Shown in pieces: positions 10,268 through 20,949 of a stretch of DNA of 64,000 bases. The notes under the pieces were generated by a model. That model had not been told where the DNA came from. It saw only the letters and a list, made by a program, of their open reading frames with translations, and did no database searches. A program made the translations under genes and the position numbers. How positions within the stretch are numbered: position 1 is the stretch's first letter; each line of letters begins with the position of its first letter. The DNA comes from Rhizodiscina lignyota (taxonomy: Eukaryota > Ascomycota > Dothideomycetes > Aulographales > Rhizodiscinaceae): positions 62,001 through 126,000 of the forward strand of contig ML978124.1 of NCBI GenBank assembly GCA_010015805.1, written 5' to 3'.

Positions 10268-11831
10268 CGCATCGGCTCCCAATTCGAGGAACCACGTCCG
10301 GGCTCTGGAGGCACGAGCTTGACGCCGCACGAAAGTCAAAGGCTTGCGCTTCTGTACATCACCGACGGTGACCGTCTGCCGGTGCAAAATTATTTACTGA
10401 TCAGCTTGAAGTCACGCGCCCTCCGCACTTGTTACGATGGATAATCCGAATTTGTCTAGATAATCCATATATTACCTTTACCATAATCCATCTCATAACA
10501 CATTGTGGCGATAATCGATTATTCGCCTCCGGGGAGATATGGGTCCACCAACACTGGGGAAGGATCCGCACATACAGTTCCAGAGGCCTGACGAATCCAG
10601 GTATATTAGACGAGTAAGCTGTGGAAAAAGCGTTCATTCTAGCTCTCTGAATCAAAACAATTCCAGAGATGCGGCTGTCCTCATGACCCCCGGCCAATCG
10701 GTGTATTGAAGCCGTGGCATTGGGATGATGGTTTGCTCAGATGATAGACTGTGGTATCCAAGAAGGAGATGGCTCACAGCTGTGCCCCAACAACTGAGGC
10801 CAACGCTGCAGTGGCTACCTGCGGATGCTGGCGGCGCAGTGCATGTTGCATGCAAGCGAGTATGGCCCATCAGGCCAGTTAATTGAGACGCGTGCACTGG
10901 ATAGACGGTCCCGGGGAGCGTGATACGCAAGTCAAGACATGGGTACTTGCAAAGGCTCGGCGGACGATGGGAAATGTAGATCCGGCTGACCTGACTGATC
11001 CACCGGCTCTCCGCGGCAAATGGAAATATCAGTCTTGGCGCACATCTAGCGAATCCTCCTGGTCGAATATCAGGTTATACGCTGTGCTTTTCCTGTGCGC
11101 ATTTCGGGATTCTGGCCGCTTATGGTGGTGTCCTATCGCACTCCTAATTGCAGTCCCACAGTGCTAGCCACAATCCAACCACTGCAGCAGCCGCGGGAGC
11201 TGTCTCTCCGCACTCACGAACGAGGCAAGACGAGAATCAACGCTTTGTCTGCTCAACAGTCCAGCGCGGCCTAGAGCGCTGCCAGAGGTAACGTGTTCTG
11301 TTTCTGTGGGTCTCGTTGTTGGGGCCCCGCGCCAGACCGAAGAATTCGTCCCCACAATGAGCGCGTGATTGGTCGACTGGCTCTTCTTTATCGGCGACCG
11401 TCCACGTGCGGAGGTACCGCTGTACCATCTTCTTTGGGCTCCCATGTTTAGGGTACATGCACCCCGAACGCACCCCGAACGCACCCCGCGTCTTTCCAGA
11501 TATGGTGTCGTTTTATCTGGGGCTCCCAACTCACAGCTCCCCCTGCATTCGATAGCTTGCCCCAGAGGCTTCGGCCAGTATCCCGCGTGGTCAGATTTCC
11601 GTCCCCATGGGCGAGTCTGAGGGCGACCCGGGGTCCCCAGGTTCTCCACATGGCCTGCTCACTGCTTGAACGGTACGCAAGGCATGAGGGTTTCCGTCCT
11701 AACGCCGGGGGAAATAGTTTATAGGCACGACACCTTATGTACCCGTGTTCGCCCAGTCTGCCTCCGAGAAGCAGGTCACGCTTCGTATTGCTTGGATCAT
11801 TATTTCACAGCGTCATACAAAATCTGCAGCC
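10268..11831. other. Intergenic region, GC-rich 3' half
   Basis: About 1.56 kb. The segment 11160-11660 is GC-rich, so long open frames occur by chance on both strands (for example 11164-11649 minus), none with family features. It includes a three-copy 11-bp tandem repeat. Confidence 0.5.
11459..11491. repeat. 11-bp tandem repeat, three copies
   Basis: GCACCCCGAAC is repeated at 11459-11469 and 11470-11480, with a third copy at 11481-11491 ending GCGT-like. It is about 340 bases upstream of the MFS gene start and could be a minisatellite or a regulatory repeat. Confidence 0.6.
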
Positions 11832-13688
11832 ATGGCAGACCATCTAACCTCCGACGTCGAGAAGCCGGGCTTCGCGCCTGGGAAGGGAACCCATCAGTAC
11901 GATGAAAACATCGAAGAGCTGGTTCAGACCGAAGTTGAGGTCATCGAGCTCAGCGAGGAAGAAAAGAGCAAAGTTCTGCGAAAAATAGATTGGATATTGG
12001 TTCCACAGTTGACAATTTTGTACCTCCTGGCGTTCCTCGACAGAAGCAACAGTACGAAACATTCCGCCAAACAGATATTCGTTTAGCTGACACCAAACAG
12101 TTGGAAATGCGAAAATTGCCGGAATGACCGAAGATCTCAATCTTGTTGGCTTGGATTACAATGTCGCGCTATCAATCTTCTTCGTCTCCTATTCGTTCTT
12201 TGAGATTCCTAGCAACATCGTCCTCAAGATCATACGACCAAACATTTGGATCTCTCTCATCATGGTTGTGTGGGGAGTGATCATGACGCTGATGGGCATC
12301 GTGCAATCCTATTCTGGACTTCTTGCGGCCAGATTCTTCCTTGGAGTTGCAGAGGTATATTACTCAATTTGAGTTCGGCTGCAAATCCCCGCTAACGCCA
12401 TGACAGGCTGGCCTCTTCCCCGGCGCGACCTATTTGCTGACTCTCTGGTACCGACGTTACGAAGTCCAAAAGAGAATGGCGTGGTTCTATGTCGGTGCAT
12501 CGTTGTCAGGTGCATTTTCGGGATTGTTGGCATATGCGATCCAGAAAATGGACGGAATTGCCGGTCTTGGAGGGTGGCGATGGTATGGGTCTCCTCTCCG
12601 CGAACCCCGACAAATATTGACGATTTCTACAGGATTTTCATTCTTGAGGGCATTTTATCGGCAGTCGTCGGGTTCTGCATCGTCTTCACATTACCGAATA
12701 GCCCATGGACCGCGAAGTTCCTTACAAAGGAGCAGGCTCAATTCGTTGTGAGCAGATTGCAAGTCGAAACTGGATCTGGTGCTGGCCGCGTCACAAACGA
12801 CGATAAAATTAGACTTCATCACGTTATCAAGGCGCTGAAGGAGTGGAAAATTTGGATGGGTGTCATTTGCTGGTGGGGAAATGCTATCACGGTCTATGGG
12901 TATGTCTTTCTCGAGCAAGATTCAGCTCGATCGTCGCGCTAACGAAAAGCAGCTTTACATATACTGTTCCCACTGTGATTACGCAGCTCGGCTACAGCAA
13001 TGCGAACGCTGTAAGATTTCTCCAACTTGTACAGTCCGAGTAAAAACAAAATGCTAACCTTGGTGTAGCAACTTATGACCATCCCGATCTATGTTGCGGC
13101 CATGGTAGCAACTATTGTCCTGGCCTATATCTCTGATCGCTATCAACAACGAGCATGGGTCATCGCAGGTGGCTTTGGATTCGGATCTCTGGGGTTCCTC
13201 GCACTCCTTGTGGTGCCTCACCCCCGCTTGCCCGGTCTGACATACGGAATGTTGTTCCCCGCCGCAATGGGAATCTACGCGCCATTGATGCCTCTTCTCA
13301 GTTGGTTTGGTAAGTACAGCTGCATTGAATTTGGACATGTTAACAATCTTACTAACTCGATCCTCCGCAAACAGCTAACAACCTCGCCCCGTCCTCCAAG
13401 CGTGCAGTGGGCATGGCACTCTTGATCTGCTTCGGCAACCTTGGCGGAGGTCTCGTCGGTTCCAACATCTTCCTCGACAGGCTAAAGCCCCATTACTATG
13501 TTGGTTACGGAGTTTGCTTCGCCATCATGCTTGCGGCGTCTGCAACTGCCATTTTCTTGAGGACCGTCTACGCAAGGATCAATCACAAGCGCGATCAACT
13601 CACCGAAGCTGAGATCAGAGCGTTGTATACGGAAGGTGAACTCCTAGATATGGGTGACAAGAGTCCATTCTTCAGATATGCGTTGTAA
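11832..13688 (+). CDS. MFS transporter, Dal5/allantoate permease-like (anion:cation symporter family)
   Basis: Seven exons by splice phase: 11832-12051, 12101-12354, 12407-12582, 12633-12899, 12953-13010, 13069-13309, 13375-13688; 509 aa. The family hallmarks follow in order: VPQLTILYLLAFLDRSN / IGNAKIAGM across intron 1, DLNLVGLDYNVALSIFFVSY, GVAE/AGLFPG across intron 2, FYVGASLSGAFSGLLAYAI, and the C-terminal half with YTVPTVITQLGYSNANAQL. Twelve membrane helices are expected, with an acidic cytosolic N-terminus (residues 1-60). Dal5-type carriers take up allantoate, nicotinate, dipeptides or other carboxylates; the substrate here is unknown. All introns are 46-65 nt with good GT..AG ends and all phases close exactly. 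Next gene downstream is the PsiD-like decarboxylase, same strand. Confidence 0.92.
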
Positions 13689-14692
13689 TTGGTCCTTCGC
13701 AGTTTAAAACCAGCGAAAGAATAGACACAGGAGAACAGTTAGACTACCATTTAATCCTGTACCAAGATTACCTAGAAATTAGACGCAGTAGAAATGTCAA
13801 AAAGTTACAATCAAGATGTCTCTTATAAATATTAGTTCAGGCCGAAGACGAATGATATCAAGTTGCGCCGTTCAAATGGGTCTCACATAACCACATGGCT
13901 TCTCTACATACGTACGAGCAGCCTTCTGACAAAACAATACAGCATATATCATGTGAACAATTAGTGCAAAGCTGAGAAGCCCGGGTTATGTAATGTCGGA
14001 ACTCGATTACTTAGCAAGACTAAGATGTCACACAACCCACAAAGCCTCCAATTATCTCACCAAAGGACTGTAGTCTCCTGTCCATTGAGACTGCAGAGAG
14101 GCATTCTTGCACGACCTCGTATCTTAGGCGCACGATGACTACTGTATCTGTCAGTGTTGAGTGGTGCCTCTGAAAACTGATATGTTGAGTATGCGATTTT
14201 ACCGGCCATAGGTTACGATAATTGATGTTTGGAATCACCCTACATAAACGATGGAATTCATTGAAATCTCTCAATTAAATGCTTGGACCACACATGCTGA
14301 ATGGAGTCTGCCTACAGCGTGAGGACACGTTATGCTCTGCTAAAGCACTTCCCGCGCGAGAGAGATATCCTTGAAAATACTCCAGCAGTCTCCGTATCCG
14401 GGAATGCAAGCAGCACATTCTTCTTACTTAAGCTTGGCAGGGTCGCTCCTTTAAAAAGATCATCTCATATAAAGTTCTTTCCTTCCAAGTTTTCTTGAAC
14501 ATATTATACGCATTACGCGTTTAACGCTTGAAGTTTATGACGTAGTGGGGCCGTCACATGAAAGTATCATCCAGTTACGTACTCCATCCTGCCAAGATTT
14601 CTTCAACCTCATCCAACTTACTCATTCACAGCAAAACTCCAACACGACTTCTTCTGCTGCTAGAGAATTGAAACGAGAGCAATATTAGCACA
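13689..14692. other. Intergenic spacer
   Basis: About 1 kb, no gene recognised. The 3' end is the promoter region of the decarboxylase, with a CT/CA-rich leader from about 14580. Confidence 0.5.
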
Positions 14693-16236
14693 ATGGTTGT
14701 TCAGCACGGCGATGAACACGATATTCCCCATGAGCACAGAGTCCACAGGTAGGAAACCAAACCAACGCCACATTGTGGCGCAGACTGACTGAATGATTCA
14801 AGAACTGGTGGCTGGCTACCAGCGGATCACCGCGTCACCAGGCACTGGCTGAAGAAGACAATCGAGCATGTCGACAACAATCCAGAGGAGCTAGTCCCCA
14901 TACTCAAAGAATTCAAGAAGTTCATTGAGGGCAACACGCGAGTGTTCTACGAATGCAATGCCATGTTCGAAGAGATTCCGAACAAGAAGCCTTATTGCAA
15001 CGATCCAACAGGCACTAGTCAAATCAGAGACTACAGTCATATGCTGGACATTTTCAATCATGTCTTGACGACTGCGCCTCAATGGACCGATGCTGCTGAG
15101 AGTGTTGGAATGGTCGGCGTGCCTCTCCATGCTATTTTCGATTGGCCAATGGGAACTCCAAGGCAATACTCGACACCCACAATTTATGAAATATTTACCT
15201 AACATTACGCAGTGGTCATACTTTCTTTCTTGATCAAGAGGTCAATGTCTGGATCAAGAAGGTGCTTAATGAGTGGGGTAAATATCTTCTGGTATGCCAG
15301 CCGAAACAAAGCGAAAGACCCATCCCTGACTGAAAACAGACACCAGAATCAGCCGAAGTCTTGGGCGATCACACGGCAGGCTGGTTTGGCCCTACAGGTA
15401 AAAAGGATCTGCTTGCCGTGGCCAATGATGCCAGCGGGACTTCACTCGGCTTTGAAGAAATTTTTGTCTGCGATCCTTCCGCAAAGCACTACGGCTACAA
15501 ATCCTGGGATGGTATGAAAGCTCTGACAGCGGAGAAATTCAAGTCCTAACATGCACTAGATTTCTTCACTCGCAAAGTCAAGGATAGCGCTCGACCCGTT
15601 GCCTCTCCAGACGATGATAATGTCATCGCCAATTGCTGCGAGTCCAGACCATACAACGTGGCACATGGCGCAAAGTTGCGAGACCGTTTCTGGATTAAGG
15701 GCCAACCGTACTCTGTTCTAGATATGGTGGCACACGATAAGCTCGCCGAGCAATTCGAAGGCGCCACCATCTACCAGGCCTTCCTATCTGCATTGAGCTA
15801 TCATCGCTGGCACACGCCAGTCAGCGGAAAGATTGTGAAAGCATGGGTCGAGGATGGCACCTACTTCTCTGAGCCACTATTTGAGGGTATTGGCGATCCC
15901 ACTGTCAAGGACATTGACCCTCACGGCCTTGCCACTGCTCAGGGGTACATTTCTCATCTCGCAGCAAGAGCTATCATCTTCATCGAAGCTGACAATCCTG
16001 CGATTGGTCTCATGGCTTTCATTGGAATCGGCATGGATGAAGTCTCCACCTGCGAGATCACTGTGAAGGAAGGCCAACATGTCAAGAAAGGCGATGAGAC
16101 GGGCATGTTCCATTTTGGCGGATCGACGCATTGCTTGCTCTTCCGCAAGGGCGTCAAGGTCGAGGGTTTCCCTCATCCAGGTCGTGCGACTAACATCCCT
16201 GTGCGGAGCCAAGTGGCTGTCGTCAAGGGAAACTGA
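14693..16236 (+). CDS. PsiD-like pyruvoyl-dependent decarboxylase (phosphatidylserine decarboxylase superfamily)
   Basis: Five exons: 14693-14748, 14803-15162, 15213-15291, 15340-15511, 15560-16236; 447 aa, close to PsiD L-tryptophan decarboxylase (about 439 aa). An N-terminal PSDC-type domain (GGWLPADH, then LVPILKEFKKFIE, then VPLHAIFDWPMGTP) precedes the decarboxylase core with KSWDDFFTR, CESRPYNV, YQAFLSALSYHRWHTPVSG, FIEADNP and EVSTCEITVK. The self-cleavage motif GGST lies at about residues 409-412 (FHFGGSTH); the Ser would become the pyruvoyl cofactor. Unlike true phosphatidylserine decarboxylases it has no mitochondrial presequence or membrane segment, so a soluble aromatic or other amino-acid decarboxylase is more likely. 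Intron 2 starts with GC (AG/GCAATA), the only way to keep the conserved PMGTPSGHTFFLD in frame. Confidence 0.9.
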
Positions 16237-16799
16237 GACCTCCATTTGAGGAATCAGTATGAAGTTGGGTTCAAAATTTCCTGCTGCCTATTCGTCAGCT
16301 GCACCTCGATTCGTACTAAAAAATGTGTACATGTAACTTAGCACAAAAGCACAAATATGGAAATGGATACTCTCTCTTCTCTCCTGTTAAGTCATGTAAA
16401 ACCTGCGCATTACAAAACTTCGGTACTCTAGTGCACTCACATTATTAAATCCTGCAGGGCCTTTCTCCTCAAGTTCGGAGTTCGCTGTATAGCACAATGT
16501 CATGCCGTGAGCTCGTGACAAGAAGAGACAGTGTGAGAATATAGTTCTTGGGGCCATGAGTGTTCGTGTCGGAGCACAACTTCATTCACGTCCGCACAAA
16601 GCTTTGATCACTGTGTCACATGTGATGGTAGCGAGCCCCAACTGCAGTGGATATAAACTCAGATTTCCTTATCTACCTTCTTCAACCTCTAAAACATTCT
16701 CTTCTACTACATTCGAATATTTACACACCCCTTTATAGCACTGTGACAGTGTTCGGGAACTAGCATCATTCGTTGATCGTATCGGTCGAACTTTCACAA
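16237..16799. other. Intergenic spacer with TATA box
   Basis: The downstream end is a classical promoter: TATAAA at 16652-16657, about 145 bases before the ATG at 16800, followed by a CT-rich leader. Confidence 0.55.
16652..16657 (+). promoter_or_regulatory. TATA box of the 2EXR-like gene
   Basis: TATAAA in the context GGATATAAACTC, followed by a pyrimidine-rich tract (cttatctaccttcttcaacctc), 143 bases upstream of the chosen ATG. Confidence 0.5.
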
Positions 16800-17867
16800 A
16801 TGGACGATCTCATCAAGCTTGCAAAATCCATTGCAGCGACAACCGTAAGTACAGCGAATTTACGGAAGACAATAGAGAACACTAACACTGTGCAGGTTGC
16901 AGGGTGTATCCAAACTCGCAAGGAACGCCGCACGTTAATTCAAGCACGTATCACCGAGTCGACGATTGCATATCCAAGTCTATGTGAGACAGACTCGAGT
17001 TCACAAAATGTACTTACCAAGTCGGCTCTGATGACCGCGGACTCGGACTCTACAACCGTCGGGTCCAAGAAGGTTGTAATGGAGGACCATTCGTTTCTGT
17101 ACTTGTCTCTTTCCTTCGTCAGGGAGACTCAGAAGCTAATATCGAGCAGGAAACTACCTGGTGAGATTAAGAATAGAATATATCACTACGTCTTTTGTTC
17201 AAAGTTCGTGGATGTCGAGCTCCATCTCTCACCATTCAGACCATCTCGTGATGGCTGGGGCGATTGGGAACTCGAACCCCTACCTGGAATTGTACTGGCG
17301 AATCGCCAAACCTACGCCGAGGCCTTTGCTCTGGCTTTCAAACATGTAGTCTTCAGCATAAACGACGAGATGTTGCTGGATATTGTTTTAGCACGGTGTC
17401 GTCCCAACTTTCGATCGCAAATTCGGCAGCTGGGGATGCGCTTTCCGATGCACTGTGGACCAAGTTTCTGGTGCAAGTTCCTTCCACAATGTACAGGTCT
17501 TGAGACGGTGTTTATTGAGCTAGACTTCCGCGCGTTTGACTCTCGGCAATTGTACAGAATCCCATTTGACCACATCGTAAATGCTATTTCGGCTGTTGTC
17601 AAGGCACTCTTCACGCTCAAGAAGCCGCAGGTCTTCTTCAGATGCTGCAACGATGAGTGGACGGGGGCGGTGGAGTGCGAAGCCCTGCGGCAGAATTTTT
17701 ACGAATTGGTTCTGGATGCTGTTCGCAAGTTTGCACCGGATTCCGAAGATCTCCGTTCTCGAGTCCAGAGCCAGTTCCATCTTGTTACTCATTTCTGTTG
17801 GAATCGACGACTAAGTGTCAATGACATTTGTCCTGAGACTTGTTCTTTGGAGAAAAAGTCCACATGA
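16800..17867 (+). CDS. 2EXR / F-box-like fungal protein
   Basis: Starts at ATG 16800 (MDDLIKLAKSIAATT). A clear intron of exactly 51 nt (16845-16895; GTAAGT, CACTAAC branch, CAG) is in frame, so the gene gives 338 aa when spliced and 355 aa if the intron is retained. The core begins near residue 100 with LPGEIKNRIYHYVF, the short helix typical of the fungal 2EXR/F-box-like superfamily, followed by an extended exposed region ending LANRQTYAEAFALAFKHVVF. This family is large and lineage-expanded in ascomycetes; most members have no known function and a role as a substrate adaptor for ubiquitination is only suspected. No membrane or secretion signal. Confidence 0.8.
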   Translation: MDDLIKLAKSIAATTVSTANLRKTIENTNTVQVAGCIQTRKERRTLIQARITESTIAYPSLCETDSSSQNVLTKSALMTADSDSTTVGSKKVVMEDHSFLYLSLSFVRETQKLISSRKLPGEIKNRIYHYVFCSKFVDVELHLSPFRPSRDGWGDWELEPLPGIVLANRQTYAEAFALAFKHVVFSINDEMLLDIVLARCRPNFRSQIRQLGMRFPMHCGPSFWCKFLPQCTGLETVFIELDFRAFDSRQLYRIPFDHIVNAISAVVKALFTLKKPQVFFRCCNDEWTGAVECEALRQNFYELVLDAVRKFAPDSEDLRSRVQSQFHLVTHFCWNRRLSVNDICPETCSLEKKST

Positions 17868-18697
17868 GGCAAACTGGCTTTAGCGGTTATAAAGGCAGTA
17901 AAATAACGGTGTTCCAGATGCCTACGGACATTGAAGGGTCGACGTAGCTACTGGCAAACACTTCTTGCTTAATTTCATTCAGGAGTTTGATTGTTGATAG
18001 TACTATTCTTCGGAACTCGTGTCCATAAAGAGAATCTTCATTAATATATTAAATGAAGAGAACGTCACCTCTTTCCCGGCAAACAATGACTATGTAACAA
18101 TACCAATAAGGAAATAATGGCCACAGGGTGTATCAAATGATATGAAAGTCTTGCTCAATATATTCCGATTATCTAGAGCCTCGCCTTTCATGAGTCCTCG
18201 CAAGCGGCACGCCCCTGCGAGCTCGAATCTGTTTTCAGAGCGTGGTCGAAGGCAGAACGGCATATCGCCTCCATATAGCACGCACACAACATCCCCGGAT
18301 TTAGCCAAACGCGGAATCCATCCGATCTGGGAACCTTGAGCTTTTCTGTGCATACGCTTGCGAAGATAATTGCGATACAGCAAGTTGATGGAATGGAAAC
18401 GGATCCTAAAGGTAGAAGGCTACCTGTCGTACGATACGATCACATATGGCGATCTCATATCGTACTTCTAGTGGGCCTCGCTCTCCCCAGAGTTCCCAGG
18501 ATTACGGCTTTTGATGTACCGATCAAGTGGGTCAGTAGTGCAGTTGAGCGTCTCCCCTCAACAACAGGATAACAAATTGGATGTAGGCCGCATTTGAGGT
18601 GGCCTTCGGGTAATCCATGGGCAAGGTTGTACATGAGGCTGAGGACTCAGCCTCAGCCTTCCCTCTTCCTGTTAGACAACCTTTCCACTAAACAGCA
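17868..18697. other. Intergenic spacer
   Basis: No gene seen. Short frames only; the last 60 bases hold a CT-rich leader before the SUKH gene. Confidence 0.5.
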
Positions 18698-19390
18698 ATG
18701 GAGTTTCAGTCGAAAAGCTTCCAAAGTCTCCTCCAGATTGCGAACGACAACACAATCTCCGGTGCCGGAAAAGAATATTGGGAGGAATCAGGAGACGACC
18801 CGCCAAAGACTCTCTTCAAAAATCCCGCAACAGCCCAAGAGATTGCGACGCTAGAAGATCGTCTTGGAATAGCTTTGCCAAACGACTACAAAGAGTTTCT
18901 CGCCATCAGTAATGGCTTCGGCAGTGGCCATCTTGAAGACGGTATTTATAATGGATATTATCCCGAACCGGAGCTCTTCTCGGTGGATAAAGTAAACTGG
19001 AACTCCGAGCCTTACTTCCAACTTCCCATCGACCTCCTGGAGCTGCCATATGAAATCATCGGCCTCGCTAGCTCTTTCCCTGACTTTGACCGTGTACTCG
19101 AGATTGGAGTGAGGGATGTCGAAAATACCTGGCTCGTACGTCCTGAGCTTGTCGAGCGGGCCAGGGTGGCGTACATGGAGATGTACGAGAAGGCAGACGA
19201 TCAGCAAAAGAAGATTATTGAGAGAGCTATTGAAGAGTTTGTGGGAAGTAAGGAAGCTTTCGAGAAGCTGGAGTGGTGCTGTGTGAGATGGTCGGCTGGC
19301 GGTGCTGCGGCTATGCGCGGACATGCAGGATTTAGAAGATACGTTGAGCATGTAGTCAAACAGGGCACAGAGGATAGAGGGAAACCTTAA
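18698..19390 (+). CDS. SUKH (SMI1/KNR4) domain protein
   Basis: Intronless, 230 aa. Residues about 45-130 form a SUKH domain: an N-terminal helix with ATAQEIATLEDRLGIALPND, then YKEFLAISNGFG, the hallmark tryptophan/glycine-type turn, and YYPEPELFSV followed by a beta-rich part. In yeast Smi1/Knr4 the domain supports cell-wall integrity signalling; in bacteria SUKH proteins are immunity proteins of toxin systems. The remaining C-terminal part is helical (VAYMEMYEKADDQQKKIIERAIEEF). No Zn, membrane or secretion motif. It stands alone between the 2EXR-like gene and a minus-strand methyltransferase. Domain assignment is good, cellular role unknown. Confidence 0.85.
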   Translation: MEFQSKSFQSLLQIANDNTISGAGKEYWEESGDDPPKTLFKNPATAQEIATLEDRLGIALPNDYKEFLAISNGFGSGHLEDGIYNGYYPEPELFSVDKVNWNSEPYFQLPIDLLELPYEIIGLASSFPDFDRVLEIGVRDVENTWLVRPELVERARVAYMEMYEKADDQQKKIIERAIEEFVGSKEAFEKLEWCCVRWSAGGAAAMRGHAGFRRYVEHVVKQGTEDRGKP

Positions 19391-20301
19391 GATCTGATGC
19401 AGTCAAGAAGGAATAGATAGATCAAGTCATTCACTGTTTTACTCTCCTTGTAACGGCGTAGTCTATCTTGGCCTATTTAGTTAGTCAAAAACACTCTCGG
19501 CTGCCATAAGCTCCATATTGTCACTAGTGTTAACCATTTTTATATCAACAAGTTGCGTAGTGCAGAACTTTGACTCGGTGCAGGCAACATCCATTCTCTG
19601 CTAAGAAAAACAGCCACAAATGAAGAGCCCAAAACTTCTTTAAATGTCCTATTTCCATCTCTATATCAAGCTCCACGATAGCTCCAAGAAACTCATGGGT
19701 ATCTAGTAGCGTCCTCTTGAGCTTTGTTCATTAGAAAGAATGACGATTCCAGAACACAAGCTGATTATGCAAAAGGCAAAGTCTGTTTGATCGGGTGGAA
19801 AAGAGCAAATCTTTACTGTGCATAAGAAATTGTTTGCTCGCAGGATGATAAATCGATTCATCGTGAGCTAGGGCCATCCGAAAGGTTGTGTGATCACACT
19901 TAGTGCAAATCTACCTACAGCACTGTACATTTAGCAAACCCTTTTCTTCTGTCTCCGGTAGGACTTGAGAGACGCACAAACTTCTCAATAAATGGCCCAT
20001 AACAGTCATCTTGTCCCGATTTTCAGCAACTGAGCTTACGAAACAAATCAATGATAAAAAGTTGAAGGCACGATGGTAATATCTATCACCGATGATTTGC
20101 GTCGTTCGGTCAAGATTTCTAAATCATATGGCTCCTTCATTTCCGCGCTTCCATTCTTTGGCTACTGCTTGTTTGCTTTTGCACCAGCTGGACTTTGTGG
20201 TGGCGACATTTCCATGATATCAATTGACCGAGCCTTTACGATGTTATGACACTCTGGGACAGATTGAAAATTGGTCGCACGCAAAATATCCAGTGTTCGG
20301 C
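19391..20301. other. Intergenic spacer
   Basis: About 0.9 kb between two convergent genes, slightly AT-rich, no reading frame with family features. Confidence 0.5.
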
Positions 20302-20949
20302 CTACTCTTTTCGCGCAATGACAAACACAAACGGCGCATCGTCATCGTCATTAGTGATTTCCTTCTCCACAATAGTAAGGCCAGCCTCTTGCACCATCTC
20401 CAAGCTCTTCTCCGTTCCAAAGCTGCTCCAGAACATACGCATCCCGAGCCAGTCATTCGAAATTAGCTTTGGAGTCTCCGCAGCAGCAAAGGAGCATAAC
20501 AAGTACCCGTCCTTTCTCAGCCAACGACCAATCCGCCCAATCAACTCCTTCTGATCCCCTTGCTCGAGGTGGATAATGCTGTAGAACGCAACCACGGTGT
20601 CGAAGCTGCCATCGGCAAACTCAAGTTCCATCATATCGCTCTCAATCATCTCGAAATTGGTCTTGCCACTCAATCGTTCCTTTGCCATGGCAATCTGAGT
20701 GCTGGATATATCATTCGCGGTGACGTGCTGGCATCTTTCTGCTAGTGATATGGTAACCGGGTCGCCCGCACCACAACCTAGCTCAAGCGCTGTTGCCGAA
20801 GTTGTCCTGTTACCAAGGTAGCCGTAAAGTTTATCAAGCATCAGAACGCGACGATGCGCGTGAGATTGCATCCATTCCAGATAGCGAGCAGCGCCCTGAT
20901 TGTATCCAGTACGCGAAAGCTCCTTCGGGTCATCTTGTGATGACTCCAT
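20302..20949 (-). CDS. SAM-dependent methyltransferase (Methyltransf_11/25 type)
   Basis: Single exon of 215 aa, starting at 20949. Motif I is ALELGCGAGDP (about residues 54-64), the acidic residue after beta-2 is in ANDISSTQI (about residues 79-87), and motif post-I/II is ESDMMELEFADGSFDTVVAFYSIIHLE, the usual UbiE/type-11 arrangement. The N-terminus (GYNQGAARYLEWMQS) resembles fungal small-molecule methyltransferases. It is a full-length class I fold with no extra domain. The substrate is unknown. A promoter-like region with TATAAAA and a 25-bp tandem repeat lies beyond its 5' end but on the opposite strand. Confidence 0.87.
   Translation of the reverse strand: MESSQDDPKELSRTGYNQGAARYLEWMQSHAHRRVLMLDKLYGYLGNRTTSATALELGCGAGDPVTISLAERCQHVTANDISSTQIAMAKERLSGKTNFEMIESDMMELEFADGSFDTVVAFYSIIHLEQGDQKELIGRIGRWLRKDGYLLCSFAAAETPKLISNDWLGMRMFWSSFGTEKSLEMVQEAGLTIVEKEITNDDDDAPFVFVIARKE

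Noticed and set aside
11164-11649. 161-aa minus-strand open frame
   Set aside because: Located in a GC-rich spacer with chance open frames on both strands; no motif, no good start or promoter.
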